This document shows positions 22,909 through 32,039 of a DNA stretch of 45,034 bases, piece by piece. Numbering within the stretch: the first letter of the stretch is position 1; each line of letters opens with the position of its first letter. Source of the stretch: a virus; the IMG/VR virus record IMGVR_UViG_3300025087_000127, positions 1 through 45,034 of that record, one strand, 5' to 3'. The translations under genes and the position numbers were made by a program. Below the pieces are notes generated by a model. It did no database searches, was not told where the DNA came from, and worked only from the letters and a program-made list of their open reading frames with translations.

Positions 22909-23172
22909 ATGGTGAAAACAAAAGTGTTGTCCGTAATATCTAATCCGAATGAAAGGGCCGACGGCCCCGGGTTCGGGTTGGTAAAAGCAATTGAGCATCG
23001 GATCGCCACGTTCCTTGAAGAGGTTGGTGGAACGGAAGCGGGTTACGATCTCGCCGGCGCATCAATTGATGCCGGGGCTGGAAGTGCGCAGGATTCCCAG
23101 GCCGTATTTGGGAGGACGCTTGTGGTCCTCAAGTATGAGTCCGGCGAGGCACCCAAGAAGAAAAAGAAATAA
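22909..23172 (+). CDS. small head-operon protein, unknown function
   Basis: The 87-residue product has a beta-alpha-beta pattern (VKTKVLSVISNP, then GRTLVVLKYES) and ends in a run of Lys. GGAGGAGG precedes the ATG. No family is recognised. Confidence 0.65.
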   Translation: MVKTKVLSVISNPNERADGPGFGLVKAIEHRIATFLEEVGGTEAGYDLAGASIDAGAGSAQDSQAVFGRTLVVLKYESGEAPKKKKK

Positions 23173-23208
23173 ATCTGAAACACAAAACATCAGGGAGGTG
23201 AAAGTGAC

Positions 23209-23955
23209 ATGAATGCACGACTCAGCAAATACGATCAGAAGCGGCATGGGTTAATCCCCATCTATGCAGCCGCGGCAGATATTCCCAACGGGGCCATGCT
23301 CCGGGTAGGAACGACCGCCGGCACGGACTTTGGAGCCGCCGTTGTGGCCTCCGGATCATCCGATATCCCCGGGATGCTCGGCTATTTGGAAGAGACGCTT
23401 GATTACTCCGTGGATGGAGAGACCCTTCAAAACGGCTCAGACTTCGTTCGGAAAAAAGTCGGGTTGGCTTTTAATAACCCGACGTTTGAGCTGGAATTCT
23501 CCCTTGCAACTGCGGATTCCATCGTGGCGACATCGTCAGGCACTACGCTGACGGTTGGTTCACTTGAGGACAACATAGACGCAAGCTTTATCTATGTTGC
23601 GGCCGGAACGGGACGCGGTCAGCTTCAATATCTGGCGGCTTCGGCTGCTGGATCCGCAACCCTCAAGGCAGCCTTCGGCACAGCGCTGGATGGATCCACT
23701 TCGAGAATCATCAAGATTCTCCGGAGATTCCATTCCCTCGTGAGCCTCACTGCGGACGGGACCAAACTATCCAGCCAAGCGGCTGTCGGTGCGGTCAACG
23801 CCAGGATCATGGACATCAGGATGATCCGGGCCTCGGAAAAGGACGAATGCCTGGACCCGGAAGTGCATCCCGGAAAAACAGGGCTTCACAACGCGCCGGT
23901 GCGCTTCGTGGCGGACGTTATCTTCACCACGACCGCGTCCTACACCATCGACTAA
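23209..23955 (+). CDS. putative capsid decoration or head protein
   Basis: The 248-residue product is Ala/Gly/Thr-rich with many short strands, located directly before the major capsid gene, where decoration or head-stabilising proteins are commonly found. There is a GGGAGGTG site and ATG. No motif proves the role. Confidence 0.6.
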   Translation: MNARLSKYDQKRHGLIPIYAAAADIPNGAMLRVGTTAGTDFGAAVVASGSSDIPGMLGYLEETLDYSVDGETLQNGSDFVRKKVGLAFNNPTFELEFSLATADSIVATSSGTTLTVGSLEDNIDASFIYVAAGTGRGQLQYLAASAAGSATLKAAFGTALDGSTSRIIKILRRFHSLVSLTADGTKLSSQAAVGAVNARIMDIRMIRASEKDECLDPEVHPGKTGLHNAPVRFVADVIFTTTASYTID

Positions 23956-23980
23956 AACAAAAGAAGGAGGGAACTGACCA

Positions 23981-24871
23981 ATGACCATAAATAGAGGTAA
24001 CTTCCAGGCCTCTGACTTCCCCCACTACAAGAAGATTTTCCATCTTGGAATGGGCCGGGAGGTCAAGGATCGGAGAGAAGTCTACTTCGACCAGGTAAGC
24101 TCGGATCGTAAATTCGAGACTTACTTCGAAGTAGGGGATTTTGGAACCGTGCCGGAGTTCGACCAGGAACTTCAGTATGAGGGAGTGCAGCAGGGGTACC
24201 AGAACACCATCACCAACAAACTCTACGCGAAGGGCATGCGTATTGAGTACGAGTTCAAGAGGGTTGACCAGCAGAGGATCGCGAACAGCCTTCCCAAAAT
24301 GTTGGCAATGGCCATGAGGCGCCGTCTGGCCGGCGATTCAGCAACGTGGTTTAACGATGCGACCACGACCTACCTAACGAGGGACGGCCTGTCTCTCGTC
24401 AACGCCGCGCACACCAGCAACAACGGCGGCGCGAACCAAAGCAACCGCATCACGACCGCGTTCTCGGCCGTGGCCCTTGCGGCTGCCCGCATCACCATGC
24501 GGAAGTTCCTGAGCAACACCGACCAAATCCTGGACATCATGCCGGACACGCTGTACGGCGGGATTGACTTACAGGATTCCTTCGAAGAAGTGATCAAGTC
24601 GAAGGGGCAGGTGAACACAGCGAACAACACCATCAACATCATGCAGGGCGCGTTCCGGGCAGTGACGGACCGGCGCTTTGAGGACACCAACAACTGGGGA
24701 ATTGCGGATTCAAAACTCCAGAAGGAATTCAACATCTGGCAAACCGTGGATCCTGTCAGCTTCCAAGAGGCGGAAGTTTTTGACGGAATGACGGCGAAAT
24801 ATTCGTGCCGCAGTTTTCACGGGTACGGAAGCACCGGATGGGAATGGCTCCTCTTCGCAGAGGTTGCTTAA
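23981..24871 (+). CDS. major capsid protein (Mu gpT-like)
   Basis: The 296-residue product resembles the Mu gpT family of HK97-fold capsid proteins: YFDQVSSDRKFETYFEVGDF near the start, EFKRVDQQRIANSLPKMLA in the long-helix region, DGLSLVNAAH, and a C-terminal WGIADSKLQKEFNIW segment. A strong AGAAGGAGGG site and a terminator just after the gene fit high expression. It should build the icosahedral shell with the scaffold-like and portal proteins. Confidence 0.8.
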   Translation: MTINRGNFQASDFPHYKKIFHLGMGREVKDRREVYFDQVSSDRKFETYFEVGDFGTVPEFDQELQYEGVQQGYQNTITNKLYAKGMRIEYEFKRVDQQRIANSLPKMLAMAMRRRLAGDSATWFNDATTTYLTRDGLSLVNAAHTSNNGGANQSNRITTAFSAVALAAARITMRKFLSNTDQILDIMPDTLYGGIDLQDSFEEVIKSKGQVNTANNTINIMQGAFRAVTDRRFEDTNNWGIADSKLQKEFNIWQTVDPVSFQEAEVFDGMTAKYSCRSFHGYGSTGWEWLLFAEVA

Positions 24872-24881
24872 ACACTAAACG

Positions 24882-24905
24882 AGCGCCAAGAGTGCCGCTT
24901 TTTTT
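24882..24905 (+). terminator. terminator after the capsid gene
   Basis: AGCG (24882-24885) pairs with CGCT (24896-24899) around a partly paired interior (CA/TG with a C/C mismatch), and a run of T follows. It is a short imperfect hairpin but in the expected place. Confidence 0.5.
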
Positions 24906-24931
24906 CAGAACAAATAAAAGGAGAGTGCCCT

Positions 24932-25471
24932 ATGAGTGCCGACATCCTTAAGGAAATGGCAAACCCGCGGACGCGTATCATGCCGATGGGTGAGCAAGAC
25001 CGGTTGCAGGGAAAGATAGTTACGGAAAAAAGGGATATGAATGGGGACAGTCAGGAATACACCCGGGACATGAAGAAACACCTCATCAAAAACCCGCCCG
25101 GAGCCAGCGAAGCGGATCAGAATGAGAACAGGATCAACATAAAGCGTATGGAAGCTGTCCTTAAAAGGCAGGGAAATCGGCCGGTGACAAAGGCGGAGAT
25201 TGTAATCTTAGAGGCGAGAGCCAAGACGCTCAAAGCTGAAATGCGTAAAATGATGGTCCCTGTTGAGGACACGCAGCTGACGCCGTCCAAGCCGGGCGGG
25301 GCGGCCAGCCAGGAGTTCAGAAGGGCTGTGAACGCAATGGCTCAAGGAGAAATGTCTCCAAAGTTCCGCCAGAAAGCCCATGAGCTTAAAAACATCCTCC
25401 GGATTCTTGGGAAGGATGATCCGGACGCCGGAAATTTTGAAAACTTCCGTCCTTCAAGGGGCGAAGTTTAA
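24932..25471 (+). CDS. helical charged protein after the capsid gene, unknown function
   Basis: The 179-residue product is mostly helical and charged (AEIVILEARAKTLKAEMRKM, then KFRQKAHELKNILRILG) and has no signal peptide. AAAGGAGAG precedes the ATG. Its position between capsid and tail genes suggests a structural or assembly role, not further resolved. Confidence 0.65.
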   Translation: MSADILKEMANPRTRIMPMGEQDRLQGKIVTEKRDMNGDSQEYTRDMKKHLIKNPPGASEADQNENRINIKRMEAVLKRQGNRPVTKAEIVILEARAKTLKAEMRKMMVPVEDTQLTPSKPGGAASQEFRRAVNAMAQGEMSPKFRQKAHELKNILRILGKDDPDAGNFENFRPSRGEV

Positions 25472-25505
25472 TCGCAGCGGAAGCATAAATCATAGGAGGT
25501 TTAAA

Positions 25506-26450
25506 ATGTTCAGAAAAATTGTCGGGTTTGCTCTTCTTGCCGTTGTGATGGCTTCTCCTGTCTTTGCGGGAGAGCCTGGGGACCGCCTCTCGCCGGACGC
25601 TTGGGGCGTTGGTGGGCCTGGATCAAGCAGAGTTTCTTCGCAACCTGTCGTCAGGGTTGACTACGACGGAGATGTTTTGCCGGCTGAAAACGCGCGGCAA
25701 TCTGTCGGTTCTCCAACGGAAACATGGAAAAGCGGCCACTTCGGAAGCATTGAGGTTACCAGCGGCATTGCCAATCACACGGAATTCTTTTTCAATCTTT
25801 CCTCGGGTAACACACTGGGCATGCGCGCTGCCGGCTTCGTTGTTTCGACGAACACCTTGAGGAATTCAGCAACGACGTATATTGAACACGAAATCATCCA
25901 GTCCTCCGGTGCCCCTCGAAACGTCACCATCAGCGTCTCCAGTTCAGTCATTGGAGCTATAGGCGCGGCCTCCACCATGACTTTAATTGGATGCGCGACC
26001 TTTTATGGATATGATGCGGCCGGATACTTTGTCTCCGAGCTTGTCTCCTTCTCCACCACATCCGGCGTCAGCATAGTTCTGTCCACCGCTCCTGGAGCGG
26101 GCCTTTGCCAGGATCAGACTTGCCAAAAATCCGGTATGGGCGTAGGAAATGTAGCCTTTGCAAAAATCTCCAGCTTCACGGCCCAGCTTGCGGAGGCGTT
26201 GCCTGTCGCTGGCAGCCTTCCCGAATTGATCACTCTGAGGATCGGATGGGGCAACAAGATAGGGCTTTCAAACCAGGTCTCCAATTCGTCCGATGTCTAT
26301 AAAGTCACGGACTCAAATGGGGACGTATCATCGCCTCAAAATAATCCCGGATTCTCCGTCAACACCACTTTTTCAACGGTCGTGTTCGATCAGACTCCGG
26401 CCCTGAGCAATAAGAAGGTGTGGTATAAGACGAGACGGTCCTGGCGGTAA
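25506..26450 (+). CDS. secreted virion-region protein 1
   Basis: The 314-residue product starts with a clear signal peptide (MFRKIVGFALLAVVMASPVFA then GEPGD). The mature part is Ser/Thr/Gly-rich with beta-strand periodicity, plus WKSGHFGSIEVTSG, a phrase typical of phage tail-fibre or receptor-binding repeats. AGGAGG precedes the ATG at 25506; an in-frame ATG at 25380 lies inside the previous gene. It is the first of seven consecutive genes with signal peptides. Confidence 0.75.
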   Translation: MFRKIVGFALLAVVMASPVFAGEPGDRLSPDAWGVGGPGSSRVSSQPVVRVDYDGDVLPAENARQSVGSPTETWKSGHFGSIEVTSGIANHTEFFFNLSSGNTLGMRAAGFVVSTNTLRNSATTYIEHEIIQSSGAPRNVTISVSSSVIGAIGAASTMTLIGCATFYGYDAAGYFVSELVSFSTTSGVSIVLSTAPGAGLCQDQTCQKSGMGVGNVAFAKISSFTAQLAEALPVAGSLPELITLRIGWGNKIGLSNQVSNSSDVYKVTDSNGDVSSPQNNPGFSVNTTFSTVVFDQTPALSNKKVWYKTRRSWR

Positions 26451-26481
26451 AGGCGGCACCATTTCATAAGAGGAGGCTAGC

Positions 26482-26991
26482 ATGAAAAGAATTATTTTTG
26501 CGGCCATGTTTATTGCGGCCGGATGGGCCGGCGCCGCCTGGGCGCAGCCCATCGGCGGGCCGGAGAGTCAACTCACGGTTGTCCCAATCTATGAGGAGTA
26601 TGGAAACACATCGAGGCTCATCAATGTGCCAATCAGCACAACCAATGTCGTTGTGATTTCCTCGGAAGCGCCGAACGCCTATGGGCATCAAACGTCCACA
26701 TCAGAGGCTCTCGGGATATCCGTTTGGCGCTTTCGTGAGATTGTGAACACAAGCACGTGCGCGGCCCTGGCATTATATCCAGACCGGAGCTACACAACAT
26801 ACACTTCCAGCTTCGGGATTGTGTTGAGCAGTGATTCCACCAATCTTGGCGCCGGCGATTCCTATGTTGTCCCAAGTCAAACCGCCATTTATGGGATATG
26901 GTCGCCATCGTCTGGATCCTCAACGTGCGGCGCTGCTGGGGCTGGTGCCGGGGGATATGAAACTTATTACCTCCAAAGCGGGCGGAGGTAA
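26482..26991 (+). CDS. secreted virion-region protein 2
   Basis: The 169-residue product has the signal peptide MKRIIFAAMFIAAGWAGAAWA followed by QPIGG. The mature part is Ser/Thr/Tyr-rich and ends GYETYYLQSGRR. AGAGGAGG precedes the ATG. Its composition and GRR ending resemble the exported protein at 250. A small beta-sandwich virion or surface protein is a reasonable guess. Confidence 0.7.
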   Translation: MKRIIFAAMFIAAGWAGAAWAQPIGGPESQLTVVPIYEEYGNTSRLINVPISTTNVVVISSEAPNAYGHQTSTSEALGISVWRFREIVNTSTCAALALYPDRSYTTYTSSFGIVLSSDSTNLGAGDSYVVPSQTAIYGIWSPSSGSSTCGAAGAGAGGYETYYLQSGRR

Positions 26992-26996
26992 CTTAA

Positions 26997-27572
26997 ATGA
27001 AAAAATTCATGTTCTTTTTTTTGGCGTTGCTGCTTTACTGTGGGACCGTTGAAGCGGCCGGGATCAAGAGAAAGGTCACGGGGAAGGCCGGCGCAGCTGG
27101 ATCGGCCGGCGCTTCGGGGACGTCCGGGACAATCTCCGGATCGACACTCTCATATGTCTTGGATATCCCAACGGTTTATCTCTCGACCAGTGGGCCTTGC
27201 TCAACTCCTCGCGCGTGCATCAGCGCGGGCGTTGACACCATGACCATCGTGGCCTATTGGTTCGACGCGGTTCATCCTTCGACGAATTCTTTTTCTGGAT
27301 TCAAACTGGTGATTACCACGGGACCGGCAAATTTCGGGAGTCTCGCAAACGCTTATCCGGTTATTCAGGATAGGTTCAACAACATGACCGTCTCGATGGC
27401 CACAGCCACAGCTATCGGGCGCGGGGATGGGTTCAGCGGTATCATTTCAACGTCAGTGATTCTTAACGCTGGGGAGACTCTTACAGTTTGGACTTCGACG
27501 ACCAACGCAAGCGGCCCTCCGACGAGAGGAGGAAAATTCCATGTGGATGCGTGGACCAAGGCCCGTTATTAA
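26997..27572 (+). CDS. secreted protein with short collagen-like tract
   Basis: The 191-residue product has a signal peptide (MKKFMFFFLALLLYCGTVEA) and then a Gly-X-Y tract (GKAGAAGSAGASGTSGT), as found in trimeric phage fibres, followed by a beta-rich domain. CGGAGGTAAC precedes the ATG. It overlaps the next gene by 32 bases. A trimeric fibre-like role is inferred from the tract. Confidence 0.7.
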   Translation: MKKFMFFFLALLLYCGTVEAAGIKRKVTGKAGAAGSAGASGTSGTISGSTLSYVLDIPTVYLSTSGPCSTPRACISAGVDTMTIVAYWFDAVHPSTNSFSGFKLVITTGPANFGSLANAYPVIQDRFNNMTVSMATATAIGRGDGFSGIISTSVILNAGETLTVWTSTTNASGPPTRGGKFHVDAWTKARY

Positions 27573-28389
27573 AATACACAGCGGCATACTTTTCTTCTTA
27601 ATATTCATGGGGCAATCGCTGCATGCGATCAACCCAACGGACCCGCTTGACCCAAATTGCATCCTTGCCGTTGATATGAAAGATGGCCGCGGCGGCGTGG
27701 CCAGGGATTTAAGCAAGTCTGGACTCGACATGACGCTGAACGGGGCGGCCGCGTGGCTTGAGGAAACCCAAATTTTCGCGGATTGGAGAGAAACTCTTTT
27801 CAGCGTAAGGCCAGCCTCACTTACTTATGCGCCACTCTATGGTCACGCTGTTTATTTGACGGCGACGGCTGGCATTGACTTAACAACGAACGTCACAACC
27901 AAGTTCGATTTCAGCGGGAACAAGCCATTCATGTGGGCCATTATAATCTCTGATTACTCCATAGGCTTTGATGCGGGGCAAGTTTCTATTTTCAACTGGT
28001 CGCAAGGGGCCAACAGCTGTGGACTTTCCCTTGAAATTACTGGCGGGGCAAACCAGACTTTGAATTTAAATGCGGCCGGGATTGGAACAATGTCATCTTG
28101 GAATATCGAGTATGGGCGCGACACCAAACCTCACATGATCGGATTCTGGCGAGACGAGGCTGGCCATACCGATGCTTATTACGATGGAAAACTGGTTAGG
28201 TCTAATTCTTCGATCGCAGATATGAACACTTGTGGGGGTGGGTCAGCTATGAATATCGGCAAGGCCAAGACGGGCGCGGCAGGGGAAATGGGTGGAATTG
28301 TAGGGCCATTTTGGTGGTGGGATAAAACGGTCGAGAGAAATAACGCTCCTGGGTTCTTTAAGGCGTGGCTTGAAAATCAATCTTTTTAG
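27541..28389 (+). CDS. secreted LamG/concanavalin-like protein
   Basis: The 282-residue product has a basic N-terminus, a hydrophobic core (ILFFLIFMGQSLHA) and then a domain with the LamG-type pattern: ILAVDMKDGRGGVARDLS, KPFMWAIIISDY, HMIGFWRDEAGHTDAYYDGK and an aromatic FWWWDK end. Such folds bind carbohydrates, which would fit host-surface recognition. AGAGGAGG precedes the ATG. Confidence 0.7.
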   Translation: MWMRGPRPVIKIHSGILFFLIFMGQSLHAINPTDPLDPNCILAVDMKDGRGGVARDLSKSGLDMTLNGAAAWLEETQIFADWRETLFSVRPASLTYAPLYGHAVYLTATAGIDLTTNVTTKFDFSGNKPFMWAIIISDYSIGFDAGQVSIFNWSQGANSCGLSLEITGGANQTLNLNAAGIGTMSSWNIEYGRDTKPHMIGFWRDEAGHTDAYYDGKLVRSNSSIADMNTCGGGSAMNIGKAKTGAAGEMGGIVGPFWWWDKTVERNNAPGFFKAWLENQSF

Positions 28390-28804
28390 CTTCCTTTTCG
28401 TTCTCGTAGCCTCCGGGATTCTGTGGGCCCAGGATCCTAAGCCTAAGACTTATTTTCTCCGCGTTGCTGTTAACCCGGTGCAGACCAAGCAAACCGTTGC
28501 GACAGCGTTTAAGACGAAGGGAAACCAGGTTTCGGACAATCCATTTTATCTCACGCACACGCTGACCCAACCCGACACGAATTACGTCCTGGTGATAATG
28601 ACCCCGAAGGACGGGGCCGAGGACACTCAAGTGAAGGGCGGCGGGTTTGCTCTCCCTGGAGATGTGTACCAGATTTGGGAATTTGAGCCAAACAGCATAC
28701 CGCAGTGCATCGTGGACAACAGCAAAATTTTCCCCGTAGATCACGATTGGTCTGTCGAGGTTAGCTGCCCGGTAGCTAAAGAAAGGAAGGGGTTAGGAGG
28801 GTAA
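28370..28804 (+). CDS. secreted virion-region protein 5
   Basis: The 144-residue product starts at TTG, overlapping the previous gene by 20 bases, and has a signal peptide (MKINLFSFLFVLVASGILWA then QDPKP). The mature part has two Cys and no recognised motif. The GTTAGGAGG at its end serves the next gene. Confidence 0.65.
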   Translation: MKINLFSFLFVLVASGILWAQDPKPKTYFLRVAVNPVQTKQTVATAFKTKGNQVSDNPFYLTHTLTQPDTNYVLVIMTPKDGAEDTQVKGGGFALPGDVYQIWEFEPNSIPQCIVDNSKIFPVDHDWSVEVSCPVAKERKGLGG

Positions 28805-28805
28805 G

Positions 28806-29561
28806 ATGAAGCGCATAATATCACTTTTCCTGTTTTTCTGCATTATAGGGATTCATTCTGCTGAAGCGCTCACGCTTTCCGATATCCGGACATCCATCCG
28901 CCGTGAAGTGCATGACAATCCCGCCGATACGGCCCGCCGCCGATATTCCGATACCGTCCTCAATGACCTGATCAATGAAGGACAGCGCGAAATCACAATC
29001 GCTGGGGACCTTGCGGACAAAACCACCGTCTATACTCTTTCCCCACGGACCACTTATTATATCCTTCCGACCGATGTTATCGGGGTCAAGCAAATTTATT
29101 TCACGGACAAATTTTTCCAGCTTCTTGAGCTTGAGGAAAAACCCCAAAAATCCCTCTATGATAAAAACCCACAATGGGAAAGAAACTCAGGATCCCCAAA
29201 CTCATACTGGATCAGCCAAGCCACTCACCCGCGAAACCAGCAATCGGCGCCGCTCCGGATCTCCTACATTCCTATCCCGACCAACCTGTCCACCGGGACA
29301 GTCACCATCTGGTATTCCTACATAATGTCGGACCTATCGGCGGACACTGATGTTCCGTTTGAAAACCGCAGAAACCTTTACCCCTACCACGCCGCGCTCA
29401 TTTACTATACCGTGGTCCGCCTGAAAGTGACGGAAGGTAAAATATCAGAGGCGTCCACCTACCAGCAGCTCTATACCTCGACTTTAAATTCCATGAAAGG
29501 AAAACTCGGGGAAATGCCAAACTACACCCCTGGAATAGCAATCCCTGGAGTTAATCGGTAG
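28806..29561 (+). CDS. head-tail adaptor-like protein with a signal peptide
   Basis: The 251-residue product has the phage neck adaptor pattern after residue 22: TLSDIRTSIRREVHDNP, RRRYSDTVLNDLINEGQREI, YILPTDVIGVKQIYF, and a final helix around AALIYYTVVRLKVTEGKISE. Adaptors of this type bind the portal and seat the tail. Unexpectedly it is preceded by a strong Sec signal (MKRIISLFLFFCIIGIHSAEA). AGGAGGG precedes the ATG. How a neck protein with a cleavable export signal meets a cytoplasmic procapsid is unclear. Confidence 0.75.
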   Translation: MKRIISLFLFFCIIGIHSAEALTLSDIRTSIRREVHDNPADTARRRYSDTVLNDLINEGQREITIAGDLADKTTVYTLSPRTTYYILPTDVIGVKQIYFTDKFFQLLELEEKPQKSLYDKNPQWERNSGSPNSYWISQATHPRNQQSAPLRISYIPIPTNLSTGTVTIWYSYIMSDLSADTDVPFENRRNLYPYHAALIYYTVVRLKVTEGKISEASTYQQLYTSTLNSMKGKLGEMPNYTPGIAIPGVNR

Positions 29562-29565
29562 GCAA

Positions 29566-32028
29566 ATGAATGGCCGCTTTTGTTTCCTCATTAGCGTTTT
29601 CGCCTTCGCCGCGCTGTCGCTGGCGCAGGGGGCAACGCTTCCTCTCATCCCTAAACCCCAAGGGTTAAATACCGACACTGACCCGCTCCTTATAACTGAC
29701 GGCAAATCACCGGACTCTGAAAATGTGGTCACGGACGAATTGGGCGGGATCAAGCCGCGCGAAGGGTTTGTCCGGTTCAGCACTCAAGCAATCGACCAGG
29801 AATGGATTTTTGCGCACAGCAACGGGACCCGGTATTTCATTGTCCGGACCAGCACGCAGCTCCTTGCCTCAACCGGCGAGAGCAATTTTACGGTCTTTAT
29901 TGCCACGGTGGACAGGAACGTCCAGACAGCCGCGGCCCAGCTGGGGGATAGGTGGTTTTTCGGCAACACCACGGACATTCTCAAGTATTGGGACGGGAGC
30001 GCGGTTGTTACGACGTCCCAATCCATCCGGCCGGCCATGCTGGCGTCTCACAAGGCCCGCCTATGGGCGGCCGGGATCGGTAGCGACGAAAGAACGATCT
30101 ATGGCTCCGAATATCTTCAGGGCCACAATTTTGCCCTAGCGCTGGATCCGGTTGAGACCGATCCTGTCCGGATCCCGGTCCAAGGCGCATTGGATGAGGT
30201 TATAACCGCGCTCTACGCATCCTTCAACGACATGCTCATGTGGTTTAAGCCGGCGGCATTTGGTGGAATTCATGGGAGCCGAAGAAGCAATTTTGGATCC
30301 CGGAGTTACAGCGAGACGGTCGGGAGCGCATATCCAACCAGCATTCAGGACTGTGATGGTGAATTGCGGTTCCTTGGGTCCCGGCGCCGGGTCTTTGCCT
30401 TTGGCGGAAACGCGGCCGGCGAGCCAGTTTTGAGGAAGATCAGCGAAGATATCGACACCCTGATGGACACGGTGTTGCAGGGAGATTTGACGCAAAGGAC
30501 TTGGACTCAAACTTCACAGGGAGAGTGGGCCCTTGGGTCAGGCGGAAACCCCAACATGGGGTTAAGCACGAACACGGTCGCTGGCGATGTGGCTTTTGTG
30601 GCACAGGCGACCATCGCTGTGCCCGCCGATGGATTCGACGATTCAAGTTATTTGTCCAGCCCAGCGTGGAATGTCGTAAACGGTTCTTTTGGTGTCGTGA
30701 ATGGGGATCTTCAGCTTTTAAGTTTGCCGGCCGGCCTTGCAGATATAAATTTGCCCAGCAACTTCAGCACCGGCACATGGACAATTTCCGGCACAAATCT
30801 TGGAACCGGATTCTATGACTTCATGAATTCGCAAGCAGATCTTTCCGGAGAGGGATATCAGTTTTACTATGATGCGGGCGGCACACTTGGATTGCGCTAT
30901 CGCAGACCGATTGGGTTTGGGCCCACCATCGCGGCATCCGTTGCCTTCGCTGTCGTTGCGCCGCTTAAAAAAATCAGCGTTACAAGGACGGAAAAAGGAA
31001 TTTTTATATCTTCGTATTCGGACAACAATGTAACTGACTTGCCTTTGACCGGCATTCCCGGAGTCGCCATTGACACTGTGACGTCCTATTCAAATTATTT
31101 CTCACTTCAACCGGATGATGGGAGCGGCTTCAGCTTGGATTATGTTCAGGTCAGCAGCCCAGCCTACATTTTTTACTCTTCTTTCACGTCTCAATCGTTT
31201 AACACCGGAACGGATGCTTCCGCCTGGGGAAACTTTACAGCGAATTCCACCGAAAACGGCGGGACGATCACATATGGAATATTCTCCGATTCGGACACGA
31301 CATTAAACATTTCGGATCAAACGACATTCATTGCCAGCCAAACCATTGTCCCAGACACCACCCCAACACTAAGGATCTCCTCTTATGTAACGGTCGCGGC
31401 GTATTTTAACCGGCGGTTTTCCACGAATACGGTCAGCATGAACGATTTTGTCGTGCGCTGGAAGCAGGGATCCACCCTTGACGTTCCATCGGCCTGGATA
31501 AATCAAAGGTTCTGGCTTGGCGTGGCAGTCGGGTCCGCCGCGAACAATTCCGTCCTCGTCTTTGATCGTAACAGGGAATGGAACCTTTATACCGGGATCA
31601 ACATGACCGCAGCGGCGATCTATGATTCCAGCCTCTTCTTTGGGAATGCCGCCGGGTTATGGGAGGCAGAGATTGGGACAAGCGACAATGGCGCGGCCAT
31701 CACCGCCTACTATAAGACCAAGGCTTTCGCGCCGGCCGGCCTGAACACTAAGACGACTTTCCGCGACCTTTTCATGACCACGACTGAAAGCGCCGCGACT
31801 TTGGAAACGGATTATTTTATCAACGGCATCTCCGCCGCCTATAGCCTGGCAGATTATGCAATGGATGGGGTGTCCGGATATCAGGATTTCAGGATCCCGT
31901 TTGCAACGACGGATATTGAGCAGGGCAAAACAATCGCTTTTAGGTGGACGATAACAAGCGACCTGGCATGGCAGATCCTTTGGGCCAACCTCTATCACGA
32001 ACCGGACACGATCATGACGGACAATTAA
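29566..32028 (+). CDS. large tail/nozzle-like protein with a signal peptide
   Basis: The 820-residue product has a signal peptide (MNGRFCFLISVFAFAALSLA) and then LPLIPKPQGLNTDTDPLLI and SPDSENVVTDELGGIKPREG, the start typical of podovirus tail tube/nozzle proteins with a propeller-like body. WIFAHSNGTRYFIV, WFFGNTTDILKYWDG and FAFGGNAAGEPVLRKISEDI follow the same style. A large inserted beta-rich region is at about 350-620. It follows the adaptor-like gene directly, as expected for a neck-tail pair. Confidence 0.7.
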   Translation: MNGRFCFLISVFAFAALSLAQGATLPLIPKPQGLNTDTDPLLITDGKSPDSENVVTDELGGIKPREGFVRFSTQAIDQEWIFAHSNGTRYFIVRTSTQLLASTGESNFTVFIATVDRNVQTAAAQLGDRWFFGNTTDILKYWDGSAVVTTSQSIRPAMLASHKARLWAAGIGSDERTIYGSEYLQGHNFALALDPVETDPVRIPVQGALDEVITALYASFNDMLMWFKPAAFGGIHGSRRSNFGSRSYSETVGSAYPTSIQDCDGELRFLGSRRRVFAFGGNAAGEPVLRKISEDIDTLMDTVLQGDLTQRTWTQTSQGEWALGSGGNPNMGLSTNTVAGDVAFVAQATIAVPADGFDDSSYLSSPAWNVVNGSFGVVNGDLQLLSLPAGLADINLPSNFSTGTWTISGTNLGTGFYDFMNSQADLSGEGYQFYYDAGGTLGLRYRRPIGFGPTIAASVAFAVVAPLKKISVTRTEKGIFISSYSDNNVTDLPLTGIPGVAIDTVTSYSNYFSLQPDDGSGFSLDYVQVSSPAYIFYSSFTSQSFNTGTDASAWGNFTANSTENGGTITYGIFSDSDTTLNISDQTTFIASQTIVPDTTPTLRISSYVTVAAYFNRRFSTNTVSMNDFVVRWKQGSTLDVPSAWINQRFWLGVAVGSAANNSVLVFDRNREWNLYTGINMTAAAIYDSSLFFGNAAGLWEAEIGTSDNGAAITAYYKTKAFAPAGLNTKTTFRDLFMTTTESAATLETDYFINGISAAYSLADYAMDGVSGYQDFRIPFATTDIEQGKTIAFRWTITSDLAWQILWANLYHEPDTIMTDN

Positions 32029-32039
32029 GGGGGAATTTT

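Noticed and set aside
30487-30500. GACGCAAAGG resembling part of a c-di-GMP-I riboswitch
   Set aside because: It lies inside the tail gene and the other conserved parts of that riboswitch are absent.
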